Below the pieces are notes generated by a model. That model was not told the DNA's origin. It saw only the letters and a program-made list of their open reading frames with translations, and did not search any database. This document shows, piece after piece, positions 59,301 to 64,000 of a stretch of DNA of 64,000 bases. The stretch is from NCBI GenBank assembly GCA_033961575.1, contig CM066732.1, forward strand, positions 108,936,687-109,000,686, written 5' to 3'. The stretch is from Aselliscus stoliczkanus. Its lineage: Eukaryota; Chordata; Mammalia; Chiroptera; Hipposideridae. The translations under genes and the position numbers were made by a program. Each line of letters begins with the position of its first letter. Positions within the stretch are counted from its first letter, which is position 1.

Positions 59301-61626
59301 AAAACAGAATTGGAGGAAACGTGGCTTGTGAGAGCTGATGCAGCACATTAAATCAGATATGCTCCAGTAGGCCCCAAGGGCACGCAGCGTGGGCGCCACT
59401 CCTGAAGGCGGTTTCTCTTACCTCCTTGATGAGGGCTCCCATGTAGAGCGCGCTGAGTGGGGTTTGCTCTGCTGGCTTAATAACTACTGTATTGCCGCAG
59501 CACAGGGCTGGAGCAATTTTCCAGGCAAACATCAGCAGGGGGAAGTTCCACTGAAAGGAAAAAACTCAAGGTTGATAGATGGAAAAATATTCCTCCACAA
59601 CTTTGTTTTCAAGCTGTGACTTCTCGGATTTCTCAGGCTAGTCCTCAACATAAATCTTGTCCCACCACAAAGTGTAGATGTTTGGAGTTTTTAATTACGT
59701 CATTAAGAATAGAATCGGACTGACCTTGAAAATCCAAATTACTATATTCCAACTACCCACCAAAAGAAATTGCATGGTGAAAAGGGAGTCTTTGTTTTTT
59801 CTTCGTCTTGTTTTGGTTTTTCATTGTTGTTGTTTTACATGTTTTTAAAACTACACTTTGGTTCCAGTAAGTTCTTGTGTATGAAAACTTTTCTTGCGTT
59901 TGTGATTTTTTACACCAGGAATTTGAGACTGGTATGAAAGTTCTTCAGTGTGGAAGAACTAGAAGAGAAAATTTCATTTGTGAATTACATTTAAGTCAAC
60001 GCATGTTTCAAGGTAGCTCCTTTTCTTTACATAAATGGATGTTCAAAAAATACATAACTACAAAAAATAAAGCACATCTTTATTTTTTGAGTACGCAAAA
60101 ATTTTAGTGTCTCCTTTCCACTGCAAAATAAGCTAAAGGAGACTAAAAAATATATGCGAGTATCTGAATTTGGGGCTGAAAATGACTTAACCTGATTTTA
60201 AAAGGATACTAAACTTGTATTGCCATAAACACAGGCATGAGGCTCAGTACTATCAGGTGTTGTTGATAATTCATTAAGAAAGAAAACAGAAATCCTGGTT
60301 CGCTGGCTTCAGCCTCTGACCACAATGTGTTTCTGCCTGAAGCATCTCAGCTGCCATCCTTGAAAGATTCTCACTGGCCCTGGCAAGCCTGCAAAAATAT
60401 ACAAGTGTCTTGCCTTCACCAAACACCCAATTTCTTTTCCCCTTAGTTGTTTATAAACTTGGGAGTCCACAGTGATGTTTTAATTCCATCTACAGTATAT
60501 AAATCTTGGTTGCTGTAATTGAGCCCGAGCTGGCTGACAAGCAGCTCTTGTCCTGTCAGTGAAAACTGCAGCTCCAAGTCTGGGAAGGGCAAGAAGAGCA
60601 GGTCTGAGTTCCTGCAATTAAGGTGACAGACCTCACCCCTGCTCTGGTCCAAGTGGGGTTCCCCTGGGTGGTTTAGGAGCAGAAGAACTTACCCCAAACC
60701 TCTCATTTTCTGTTTTCATTCTCTAGTAAAATTCACAGTAACCTGGAGTTTGTAACCATTAAAAAAAACAACAACATTAATACCTCTCAAAAATCTTGGG
60801 CCCCCAAAGCCAAAGATTATCTTGACTCATTCTCCTATATTTTGAAAAGAGAAAACTTCTTGTCTATAGTGTAAGAGTTTAGTTTGAGCCTCCCCTGAAA
60901 TCCTTGCCAGAACGATTAGCTAGTTTTGTTGGAAGATTCGATAATGTTGTGTATAGTGCCAAGGCTGTGTATGAGAGAGAGGAAGAAAAAAAAGACAATG
61001 TTTAATGTTCCAGTCCAAACACTAAGCACTACATCTATTTCCCTTTACAAGACACACAACAGCCCGGCATGGTTTCAATTATGACCGTGACGTTAATTGT
61101 ACTGCTGTGTCTTCTGTAGAGTCTTCTACCTAGATTCTTGTGAAAAGAAACAGTGGGAAAGAATGGGATTAAAAGACCATATAAAACAATACTCCTGGAA
61201 AGATGGTGAGTCACTGTTTTAAAAAATAAACAAGCAAATATAACAAATCATTAATTTTCCATAAGCCGAATAGACATCCATAACCAAGGGCAGGTTATTA
61301 ATACACTGGACTTGGCTTTGCTTATTTTAATCATGAGAATTCCATGACTCGAGGACTCAACTCCTGGTAACGGAGCTGAAACCCTATTAACCTGTTCAAA
61401 TAAGCATTTGCAGGGAGGCTGCTAAAGATATGTCAACAACGTGAGCACAGTTTTTTTTTCCCCCAGTAATGGAAAACACACATCGCTGAGGTCCATGTTT
61501 TATGTATCTTTAAAAGAACTGGTTCAAATGAAAATAAATACGAGGCGTGAGGAGATACACTCACCGGGATGATCTGTCCACACACACCAATGGGTTCGTG
61601 TCTTGTAAAGGTAAAATAGTCCCCAT
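20609..61626 (-). CDS. ALDH1A2: Retinaldehyde dehydrogenase 2, exons 5-13 (3' part of the gene)
   Basis: This cytosolic, NAD-dependent, tetrameric aldehyde dehydrogenase oxidises all-trans-retinaldehyde to retinoic acid, the signalling step for limb, heart, hindbrain and gonad development. Nine exons (61565-61626, 59422-59550, 59182-59295, 38242-38344, 36399-36583, 34822-34986, 34043-34200, 33641-33715, 20609-20681) total 1064 nt including the stop. They encode the C-terminal 353 full codons of a protein that counts to 518 residues, the family length, with no indel. Visible landmarks are Trp186-Asn187 (oxyanion Asn), Lys210 and Glu213 (NAD ribose), the GSTE turn 263-266, general base Glu286 in LELGGKSPN, nucleophile Cys320 in GQCCT, and EIFGP at 417-421. 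The family member was chosen over ALDH1A1/1A3 by the exact wording of exons 9 to 13, compared from memory. Exons 1-4 lie outside the window. Introns range from 126 bp to 20.8 kb. The unbroken frame and intact splice sites argue for a functional gene and not a retrocopy. Confidence 0.97.
21860..22085 (+). mobile_element. L2-like relic, intron 12
   Basis: CCTCTGTGAAGCTTTTCCTGAC, CACAGAGCACTCATC and GTTTAGCCTGTAGCATCAGG. Confidence 0.5.
22226..22581 (+). mobile_element. tRNA-derived dimeric SINE in ALDH1A2 intron 12
   Basis: The head GGCCGACCAACTGGCTCAG and a second tRNA-like unit (AGGATAGCTCAGCTAGTG with GGTTCGACTCC) are followed by CCCCAATAAAATCTTT and an A16 tail. Flanks AAAGCCTGTCTT and AAAGGCTGTTTT are a diverged target duplication. 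It is antisense to ALDH1A2. Confidence 0.88.
23535..23700 (+). mobile_element. MER5A-like relic
   Basis: CAGTAATTCCTGAACCTCAGC, CATCAAAGATTCTGTTTCAG and TTTGAGAAGCATTG match the start, middle and end of a MER5-type element, with internal divergence. Confidence 0.6.
24144..24440 (+). mobile_element. MER5A-type hAT relic, interrupted by a SINE
   Basis: The text GTCCCCAGACCACCTGCATTAG, AGCTTGTTAAAAATGCAGATCC, then (after the SINE) CAGATCTACTAAATCAGAATC and CTTAGCAAGCCC follows the MER5A consensus as I remember it. Confidence 0.8.
24223..24322 (+). mobile_element. Short tRNA-like SINE inserted in a MER5A element
   Basis: About 100 bp, with 18-bp flanking repeats (24205-24222 and 24323-24340, 17/18 identical). 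It consists of little more than a tRNA-like module, a few bases and an A tail. A five-pair anticodon stem (CTGGC at 24252-24256, GCCAG at 24264-24268) encloses a seven-base loop TTGGGAA. A B-box-like GGTTCAGGTCC follows. It lacks the CCCCAATAAAATCTT 3' end, so it belongs to a different family from the others. Confidence 0.85.
25692..26587 (+). pseudogene. L1 ORF1 remnant (RNA-binding chaperone), one frameshift
   Basis: The first 207 codons (25692-26315) hold a coiled coil rich in Glu/Lys heptads ([18 protein letters not shown]) and the start of the RRM ([12 protein letters not shown]). The frame then shifts near 26285-26315, and the C-terminal domain ([17 protein letters not shown]) continues in another frame to 26587. 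The total of 896 nt is not divisible by three, which fits a single net frameshift. Confidence 0.93.
26644..30437 (+). pseudogene. L1 ORF2 remnant (endonuclease and reverse transcriptase), many lesions
   Basis: It begins 56 nt after ORF1 with an ATG ([12 protein letters not shown]) but meets a TAA after 22 codons. Endonuclease pieces ([20 protein letters not shown]) stay in that frame to 27252. The reverse transcriptase follows in other frames, with [15 protein letters not shown] near 28020, DTEKAFDK near 28410 and the catalytic YADD at about 28708-28719. The C-terminal Cys motif near 30000 has Tyr in place of the usual His. The span is 3794 nt, slightly under the usual 3.8 kb. Confidence 0.93.
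31350..31600 (-). mobile_element. MIR relic, well preserved, intron 12
   Basis: AATCCTCACAGCAGCCCTC, CCCATTTTATAGACGAGG and GTGACTTGCCTAAGGTTGC give almost the full MIR in reverse complement. Confidence 0.85.
32460..32700 (+). mobile_element. MIR relic, intron 12
   Basis: GGTTCAAATCTCAGATCTGCC, GTTGTGTGACTTGGGCAAGC and AATCATTGTGAAAATCAAATG. Confidence 0.85.
33255..33545 (+). mobile_element. L2 relic, intron 12
   Basis: CTCTGCCTGGGACGCC, TCCTCTGTGAAGTCTTCTC, TACAGTGCTTAGCTTATAG and TTTGTTTAATGAATGG follow the L2 3' end. It ends about 100 bp short of exon 12. Confidence 0.75.
33641..33715 (-). CDS. ALDH1A2: ALDH1A2 exon 12
   Basis: 75 nt: one base completing Trp470, codons 471-494, and two bases of Met495. 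It encodes [20 protein letters not shown], which lines the substrate tunnel and the C-terminal catalytic domain. The acceptor is TTCAG and the donor GTAAGTG. Intron 11 upstream is 327 bp; intron 12 downstream is 12.96 kb. Confidence 0.98.
34043..34200 (-). CDS. ALDH1A2: ALDH1A2 exon 11
   Basis: 158 nt starting in phase 0, residues 418-469 plus two bases of Trp470. It opens with [11 protein letters not shown] (Phe419 packs on the nicotinamide ribose) and ends at MQAGTV before the split Trp codon. The acceptor is TTGTTGCAG and the donor GTAAGAT. Confidence 0.98.
34822..34986 (-). CDS. ALDH1A2: ALDH1A2 exon 10
   Basis: 165 nt, phase 0, 55 codons, residues 363-417. It includes [19 protein letters not shown] and DDMRIAKEE; the last Glu (417) forms part of the EIFGP cofactor-ribose motif completed by exon 11. 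The acceptor is CTGTAG and the donor GTATCAC. Confidence 0.98.
36399..36583 (-). CDS. ALDH1A2: ALDH1A2 exon 9 (catalytic cysteine exon)
   Basis: 185 nt. It completes Leu301 and encodes residues 302-362. It contains [13 protein letters not shown], where the second Cys is nucleophile Cys320, then [19 protein letters not shown]. The acceptor is CTTGTAG and the donor GTAGAG. The frame continues into the intron to a stop, so a naive open reading frame here overruns the true exon end. Confidence 0.98.
38242..38344 (-). CDS. ALDH1A2: ALDH1A2 exon 8
   Basis: 103 nt starting in phase 0, residues 267-300 plus the first base of Leu301. It carries the family signature LELGGKSPN with general base Glu286. 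The acceptor is TTTCAG and the donor GTAAGTC. It is separated from exon 7 by the 20.8 kb intron 7. Confidence 0.98.
39090..39310 (+). mobile_element. MIR relic, intron 7
   Basis: GGGCTCTGGAGCCTGG, GGTTTGACCTTGGGAAATTTC, CTCTGAGCCTCAGC and CAGTAAATGCCCAC. Confidence 0.8.
40150..40280 (-). mobile_element. MIR relic, intron 7
   Basis: GTGTCAGACATTTACATGC, CACTCATTTCAGCCTCTC and TAAAGGTGAGAAAACTCAAG. Confidence 0.6.
42215..42320 (+). mobile_element. MIR relic, intron 7
   Basis: GGACCTACAAACTCTGGC, then CTCCTGGGCCTCAGTTTC and TTCATCTGATGAATG. Confidence 0.6.
43430..43740 (+). mobile_element. L2 relic, intron 7
   Basis: TTTGTATAAGCTGTTTCATTTG, GAAATGCCTTTCCTCCCC, ACTCATTTTTCAGACC and ACTAGACTAAATTTGTGAGC. 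Confidence 0.75.
43751..43795. repeat. (AC)22 microsatellite
   Basis: A pure dinucleotide run just after the L2 relic in intron 7. Confidence 0.98.
44250..44465 (-). mobile_element. MIR relic, intron 7
   Basis: CATTTATTGAGACCTATTCTG, AATCTTCATGACAATCTTG, CCCCATTTTAGAG and GTGGCAGAGCCAGGAGTGG. Confidence 0.75.
46290..46840 (+). mobile_element. Old L1 3' fragment, intron 7
   Basis: CACCTATTAGAATGGTTAAAAT, GGCGAGGGTATGAAG, TCCATCAACAGGTAAATGG and TTCTACTCAGCAATAAAAAG are the end of L1 ORF2. A (CA)n microsatellite has grown inside it. Confidence 0.85.
46517..46559. repeat. (AC)21 microsatellite inside an old L1
   Basis: It starts from an A-rich stretch of the L1 (GGAAAAAAAGGAAAC). Confidence 0.97.
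48669..48800 (+). mobile_element. MER5A-like relic
   Basis: AGTAATTCTTGAACATTAATG, AAATCACTAGGGAGC, TTCCTGGACCCCA and GGAATCTGTGTTTAAACAAG resemble a degraded MER5-type element. Confidence 0.5.
49265..49465 (-). mobile_element. MIR relic, intron 7
   Basis: CTGAGTTCTTACAGCGTGCC, ATACATGAAGAAATGAGAG and TGCCAAAGTCACACACAGG. Confidence 0.7.
49550..49695 (-). mobile_element. MIR relic, intron 7
   Basis: ACAGCTAATATTTACTGACAC, CCAGGCCCTGTGCTAAACAC and CATCCTCACAATCCATGAATT; a second MIR 85 bp after the previous one. Confidence 0.7.
51590..51785 (+). mobile_element. MIR relic, intron 7
   Basis: GCACTGTGATTGAGTACAGGC, CATGTGACCCTGAGCAGG, GTACCTGGCACACAGCAAG and CTCAATCAATGTTGAC. Confidence 0.8.
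51810..52610 (-). mobile_element. Old L1 fragments, intron 7
   Basis: AGTGTACAATTCAATGG, AGAGTTGTGCAACCATCAC and GGCTGAATAATATCCC, then from about 52310 reverse-transcriptase text in reverse complement (AACCAACCTTGCATTCCTGG). The two parts are joined by a deletion. Confidence 0.8.
53273..53323. repeat. (AT)n microsatellite, about 25 units
   Basis: A pure AT run, self-complementary and able to extrude as a cruciform. Confidence 0.98.
53672..53905 (+). mobile_element. Non-autonomous hAT element
   Basis: 234 bp with termini CAGAGGTCGGCAAACTGTGG and AAAAGTTTGCTGACCCCTG and 8-bp flanks CACTAGGG and CCCTAGGT (6/8). The core is shared with 10875-11177 (AAAATAAAACTATCAT, GAGGGACAGGATTGG). It has no coding capacity. 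Confidence 0.85.
54580..55900 (+). mobile_element. Old L1 fragments, intron 7
   Basis: AGCAACCAGAGGAGAAATA and ATAAAGACATTTTCAGACAAAC are the ORF1 end; GTTGTCTGGGAATGAAAAAG and GGGTGATGGTTACATGAG are L1 3' UTR. The middle is deleted. Confidence 0.75.
56020..57230 (+). mobile_element. Old L1 ORF2 fragment, intron 7
   Basis: CACCAATCAAAATTCAAATG, CAAGAATAGCCAAAAGG, GATTGTTTAATAAATGGTG and ACCAGATTAAAGATTTAAAC are L1 ORF2 C-terminal sequence, with many stops. Confidence 0.8.
57868..58178. mobile_element. Possible old hAT-type element
   Basis: The left end GTGCTGTCCTGTGGGAGCC and the right end, inverted, AACAGTGCTACCTAATAG resemble the imperfect termini of a mammalian hAT family that begins AGTGCTGTCCAATAG. 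The AT-rich middle is degraded. The boundaries are approximate. Confidence 0.45.
58342..58676 (+). mobile_element. Old hAT-Charlie-type element
   Basis: The termini CAGGGATCTATAAACTATGGCC and GGCCTTTTATAAAAAAAAAG then TTTGCTGACCCCTG, with a middle that includes CCATAAATAAAGTGTTCTGG, match a widespread mammalian non-autonomous hAT family. The 8-bp flanks agree at only 5 of 8 positions, consistent with age. I do not name the subfamily. Confidence 0.75.
59182..59295 (-). CDS. ALDH1A2: ALDH1A2 exon 7
   Basis: 114 nt, phase 0, residues 229-266. It contains [13 protein letters not shown] and the Rossmann-fold NAD-binding turn FTGSTE at 261-266. The acceptor is TTTTGTTAG and the donor GTAGGTACC. 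Residue 254 is Val here where I recall Ile in the human protein; this is a conservative change. Confidence 0.98.
59422..59550 (-). CDS. ALDH1A2: ALDH1A2 exon 6
   Basis: 129 nt, phase 0 at both ends, residues 186-228. It opens with [11 protein letters not shown] (Asn187 stabilises the tetrahedral intermediate) and includes [14 protein letters not shown], whose Lys210 and Glu213 contact the NAD adenosine ribose. The acceptor is CCTTTCAG and the donor GTAAGAG. Intron 6 downstream is only 126 bp. Confidence 0.98.
61565..61626 (-). CDS. ALDH1A2: ALDH1A2 exon 5
   Basis: 62 nt, entered in phase 2 of codon 165. It encodes residues 166-185, including [16 protein letters not shown], the strand leading to the catalytic Asn. 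The acceptor reads CTTTCAG and the donor GTGAGTG. It is the most 5' exon in the window; no exon 4 coding sequence was found between 61627 and 64000. Confidence 0.97.
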
Positions 61627-62368
61627 CTGAAAGAAATGAGCATGGTCACTACCAGAGCATCAGACTGGAAGAAAAAAAAATGCAGAGAAAGAACTTGGAT
61701 GGCAGCAAAACAACAGAAATAAAGTGAAAAACACAACTGACTCAACCGTGTACGAAAGCTGGTAGAAGACCTATCACTTGGTATAAGGTATCTCAGATAC
61801 GGCTCCCAGACACCCAGAGTACTGACCTCATAGGCAAAATGCAGGACAAGTTGGTGACACTAGGAGCAGTCCCTGGGAGAGGGAGGGGAGGGAGGGTGGA
61901 AGAGCTGAAAGCCAGAGAATGTTGAATACTCAATTTTATACTAAATATTAAAATGTTCTACCTATATGTAGTAGAGCAGTTATTTGATGTAAAAACTGAG
62001 GTACCTCAAAATTTTAAATAACTTTGTGAAGTGTTAAAAAGAAAACAAAGTCAAATGCTATGGGGAAAACTTAAAATGCTAGCCAGCTGGAAAAGGTGAG
62101 TAAAAGTAAGGTCTCTTCATAACTTGATCGAGGTGTCGTAATGCACTTCCTGGGCACTGGGGGGTGAGGGGAGATGGGCTCAGGCATATGCAGGTCTATT
62201 TCAAGGAGGCAAAAGTCCACTTCAAAGACAATTCCCTCAAACACACCATGGAAATGAGGATGATTTAATAACCTTGTTTTCCTTACAGGAGAAAAAGGCA
62301 ATTGAAATAATTACCCAGGAAATCCAAAACAAGATCTACTTTAGGAAAACGCCATTATGTTTATCTGA

Positions 62369-62374
<6 letters not shown>

Positions 62375-62401
<27 letters not shown>

Positions 62402-62402
62402 A
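62375..62402. repeat. (ATT)n microsatellite in a SINE tail
   Basis: Nine or so ATT units between the target duplication and the SINE 3' end, on the A-tail side. Confidence 0.95.
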
Positions 62403-62493
62403 TTAAAGATTTTTATTGGGGAATTGGGGAAGGGAACAGGACTGGGGAATCGGGAAGGGGAACAGACAAGTTGTTGTCCTTTTGTTCTTCAGT
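62375..62493 (-). mobile_element. 5'-truncated SINE with microsatellite tail, ALDH1A2 intron 4
   Basis: A perfect 15-bp target duplication, TTTATCTGAATTATT, at 62360-62374 and 62494-62508 bounds it. Only the 3' end of the SINE remains (minus-strand GACAACAACTTGTCTGTTCC through CCCCAATAAAAATCTT), and the A tail has become the (ATT)n run at 62375-62402. It is in the same orientation as ALDH1A2. Confidence 0.92.
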
Positions 62494-62869
62494 TTTATCT
62501 GAATTATTTTAAATGGCTAATGGAAATAACCAAAGAATGGCTCATTTTTTTAGCATATGGCTTTTCATTTCTGGTAGTAGGCAAAGTCTTTGTTTTTTCC
62601 TCAATTGCCAACCCCGTGGCTACTTCACTGATGTTTGTTTTCTCTCTCAAAAGCCACCCTTCTGGGAAAGTGAAGACCCTCCTTAATACTCAGGGAGAGT
62701 GTTACTATTATGGATAGGGATGAAGGTGGGCGCAGGAGGAGTGTGTTGGGGGAAGAGAAATGGTGTGATTATTTATCATTGTCTCTCAACACATCTGAAT
62801 CACTAACATTCATCACTCAGAATTGTTTTAATTAAATTTGAAATTATCCATTTTAAAACAATTAAAGGT

Positions 62870-63625
62870 CTCTCTCTTTCCCTCTGCTGGACCTCTTCCC
62901 AGAATTAACAGCTATCTGTTACTGGTGCATCTTTTCAAAGAATTTTTTTCACATACAAGTATACATAGCATCCTTTTATCCCCCATCTCTCTCTCATTTT
63001 TTAAAATACAAATGGCATCACATTATTCACAGTCTTCTATGTTTTGTTTTTCCCCTGCTTTTATTTTTCATATAAAGCTAACATATTTAACTGCTGAATG
63101 TTATTGCATGGCTCAATAAATAATGGTACCACTTATAAACTATCCTGAGGAAGATAGATATTGCTTTCAGCTTAGGCTCTTAGAAATAGTGCTGCAAACA
63201 TTATCATTTAATATATCTTTGTGTATCTGTGGAATTTCATAGTAAAGTGTATGTGCATTTCACATTCTGAGAAATACTGCCAAATCACCCTTCAGAAAAG
63301 TTACACAATTCATAATTCCAACAATAACATGGTATTATTTCCTACCCTTACACACTGGGGTTTTTCAAGCATTTTAATTTCAGTCAACCTGACAGGTGGA
63401 ATAAGGCAACCTGTTTTATGTTTAATGGTATATAGTTGAATATCTTTTCATGTTTACTAGCTATTTTCAACTTTTTTCTTCAGGTTTATACCCTTTGTCA
63501 TTTTTCTATTGGGTTATTCATCTTTTTGGTCATTTGAAGAACTCTATACATATTAAGGCAATTAGGCTTTTGTTATGAGTATATGTAAAGTTTTTCCCTA
63601 ATTTGCTGCTTGTCTCCAAATTTTG
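62870..63625 (-). mobile_element. Old L1 fragment, intron 4
   Basis: AATGTTATTGCATGGCTC, GTGCTGCAAACATTATC, AATCACCCTTCAGAAAAG and ATTTTTCTATTGGGTTATTC read as diverged reverse-complement L1. It is the host of the mariner element just after it. Confidence 0.6.
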
Positions 63626-63633
63626 TTTTTATA

Positions 63634-63763
63634 CAGAGGGTGCCAAAAAAATGTATATACATTTTAAGAAAGGAAAAAACTGTATTAAAATTGTAATACT
63701 CAATATATACCCATAACAAAAGATGAATACAAGTCATGTGTATACATTTTTTGGCATCCCCGG
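63634..63763. mobile_element. 130-bp mariner-type MITE in ALDH1A2 intron 4
   Basis: Terminal inverted repeats of about 30 bp (CAGAGGGTGCCAAAAAAATG against CCGGGGATGCCAAAAAATG) are flanked by TA dinucleotides at 63632-63633 and 63764-63765. TA duplication is the hallmark of Tc1/mariner insertion. There is no transposase. Confidence 0.8.
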
Positions 63764-64000
63764 TATTTATATTTCTTTAAGTGGAAGAAATTGGGAAGTA
63801 GGCAGCATTCAGCCAACTGTAGGAAGGAAATTATTTTAGAATATATCTCCATTAAAAAAAGAAAAAAAAACAGATAAAAATGTGGAAACTGTCCACAGGG
63901 TGACAATAAGAAGTTTGAGTAATATTTTAAAAATCAAATCAACTATTTTAGTTTTGTATGAAAACAACTCAAGAATTTTCATAGATATCATTCTTTATAA

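Larger units (their letters stand above)
61627..64000 (-). other. ALDH1A2: ALDH1A2 intron 4, partial
   Basis: Sequence upstream of exon 5 to the window edge. It contains the truncated SINE, an old L1 fragment and the mariner-type element. No exon 4 coding sequence (which should end just before codon 165) is seen. Confidence 0.85.

Noticed and set aside
20609..61626. Processed ALDH pseudogene
   Set aside because: The coding blocks are separated by true introns with consensus splice sites and have no disabling change.
1..64000. Endogenous retrovirus or CRISPR-like array
   Set aside because: No LTR pair, gag/pol/env-like frame or regularly spaced repeat was seen; all reverse-transcriptase signal belongs to L1, and the arrays are microsatellites.

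Overview
The window is mammalian nuclear DNA: interspersed repeats make up much of it and one multi-exon gene crosses it with GT-AG introns. The repeat set points to a bat. It holds several copies of tRNA-derived SINEs whose 3' ends read CCCCAATAAAATCTT, a decayed 5.4 kb L1, and short hAT and mariner elements. My best guess is a horseshoe-bat-like (rhinolophoid) lineage, but that rests on memory of the SINE family and not on a search.

The one gene I recognise is ALDH1A2 (retinaldehyde dehydrogenase 2), on the minus strand. Nine coding exons can be read directly, from 61626 down to 20609. By the usual 13-exon numbering they are exons 5 to 13. All splice sites are GT-AG, all phases join, and together they encode residues 165 to 518 with no gap, stop or frameshift. 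Exons 1 to 4 and the promoter lie beyond the right edge. The catalytic cysteine (320) and glutamate (286) and the NAD-binding motifs are present. A 3' UTR of about 1.74 kb ends at an AATAAA signal at 18886-18891.

Layout: 1-18865 is intergenic DNA downstream of the gene, with microsatellites, MIR/L2 relics, five younger bat SINE copies (one made of three tRNA-like units), a nested L1/hAT/SINE cluster near 10.1-11.7 kb, and an unexplained 142-codon open frame that contains a near-perfect 38-bp inverted repeat near 17.8 kb. 18866-20608 is the 3' UTR. 20682-33640 is intron 12, which holds the L1 and two further SINEs. 33641-38344 is a compact block of exons 12 to 8. 38345-59181 is the 20.8 kb intron 7, rich in old L1 and DNA-transposon relics. 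59182-61626 carries exons 7, 6 and 5. 61627-64000 is the start of intron 4, with a truncated SINE and a 130-bp mariner-type element.

No second intact protein-coding gene, functional tRNA or rRNA gene, or recognisable retroviral sequence is seen. The strongest candidates for something undescribed are the hairpin and open frame at 17.56-17.99 kb, the hAT element with an inverted core, and the trimeric SINE.
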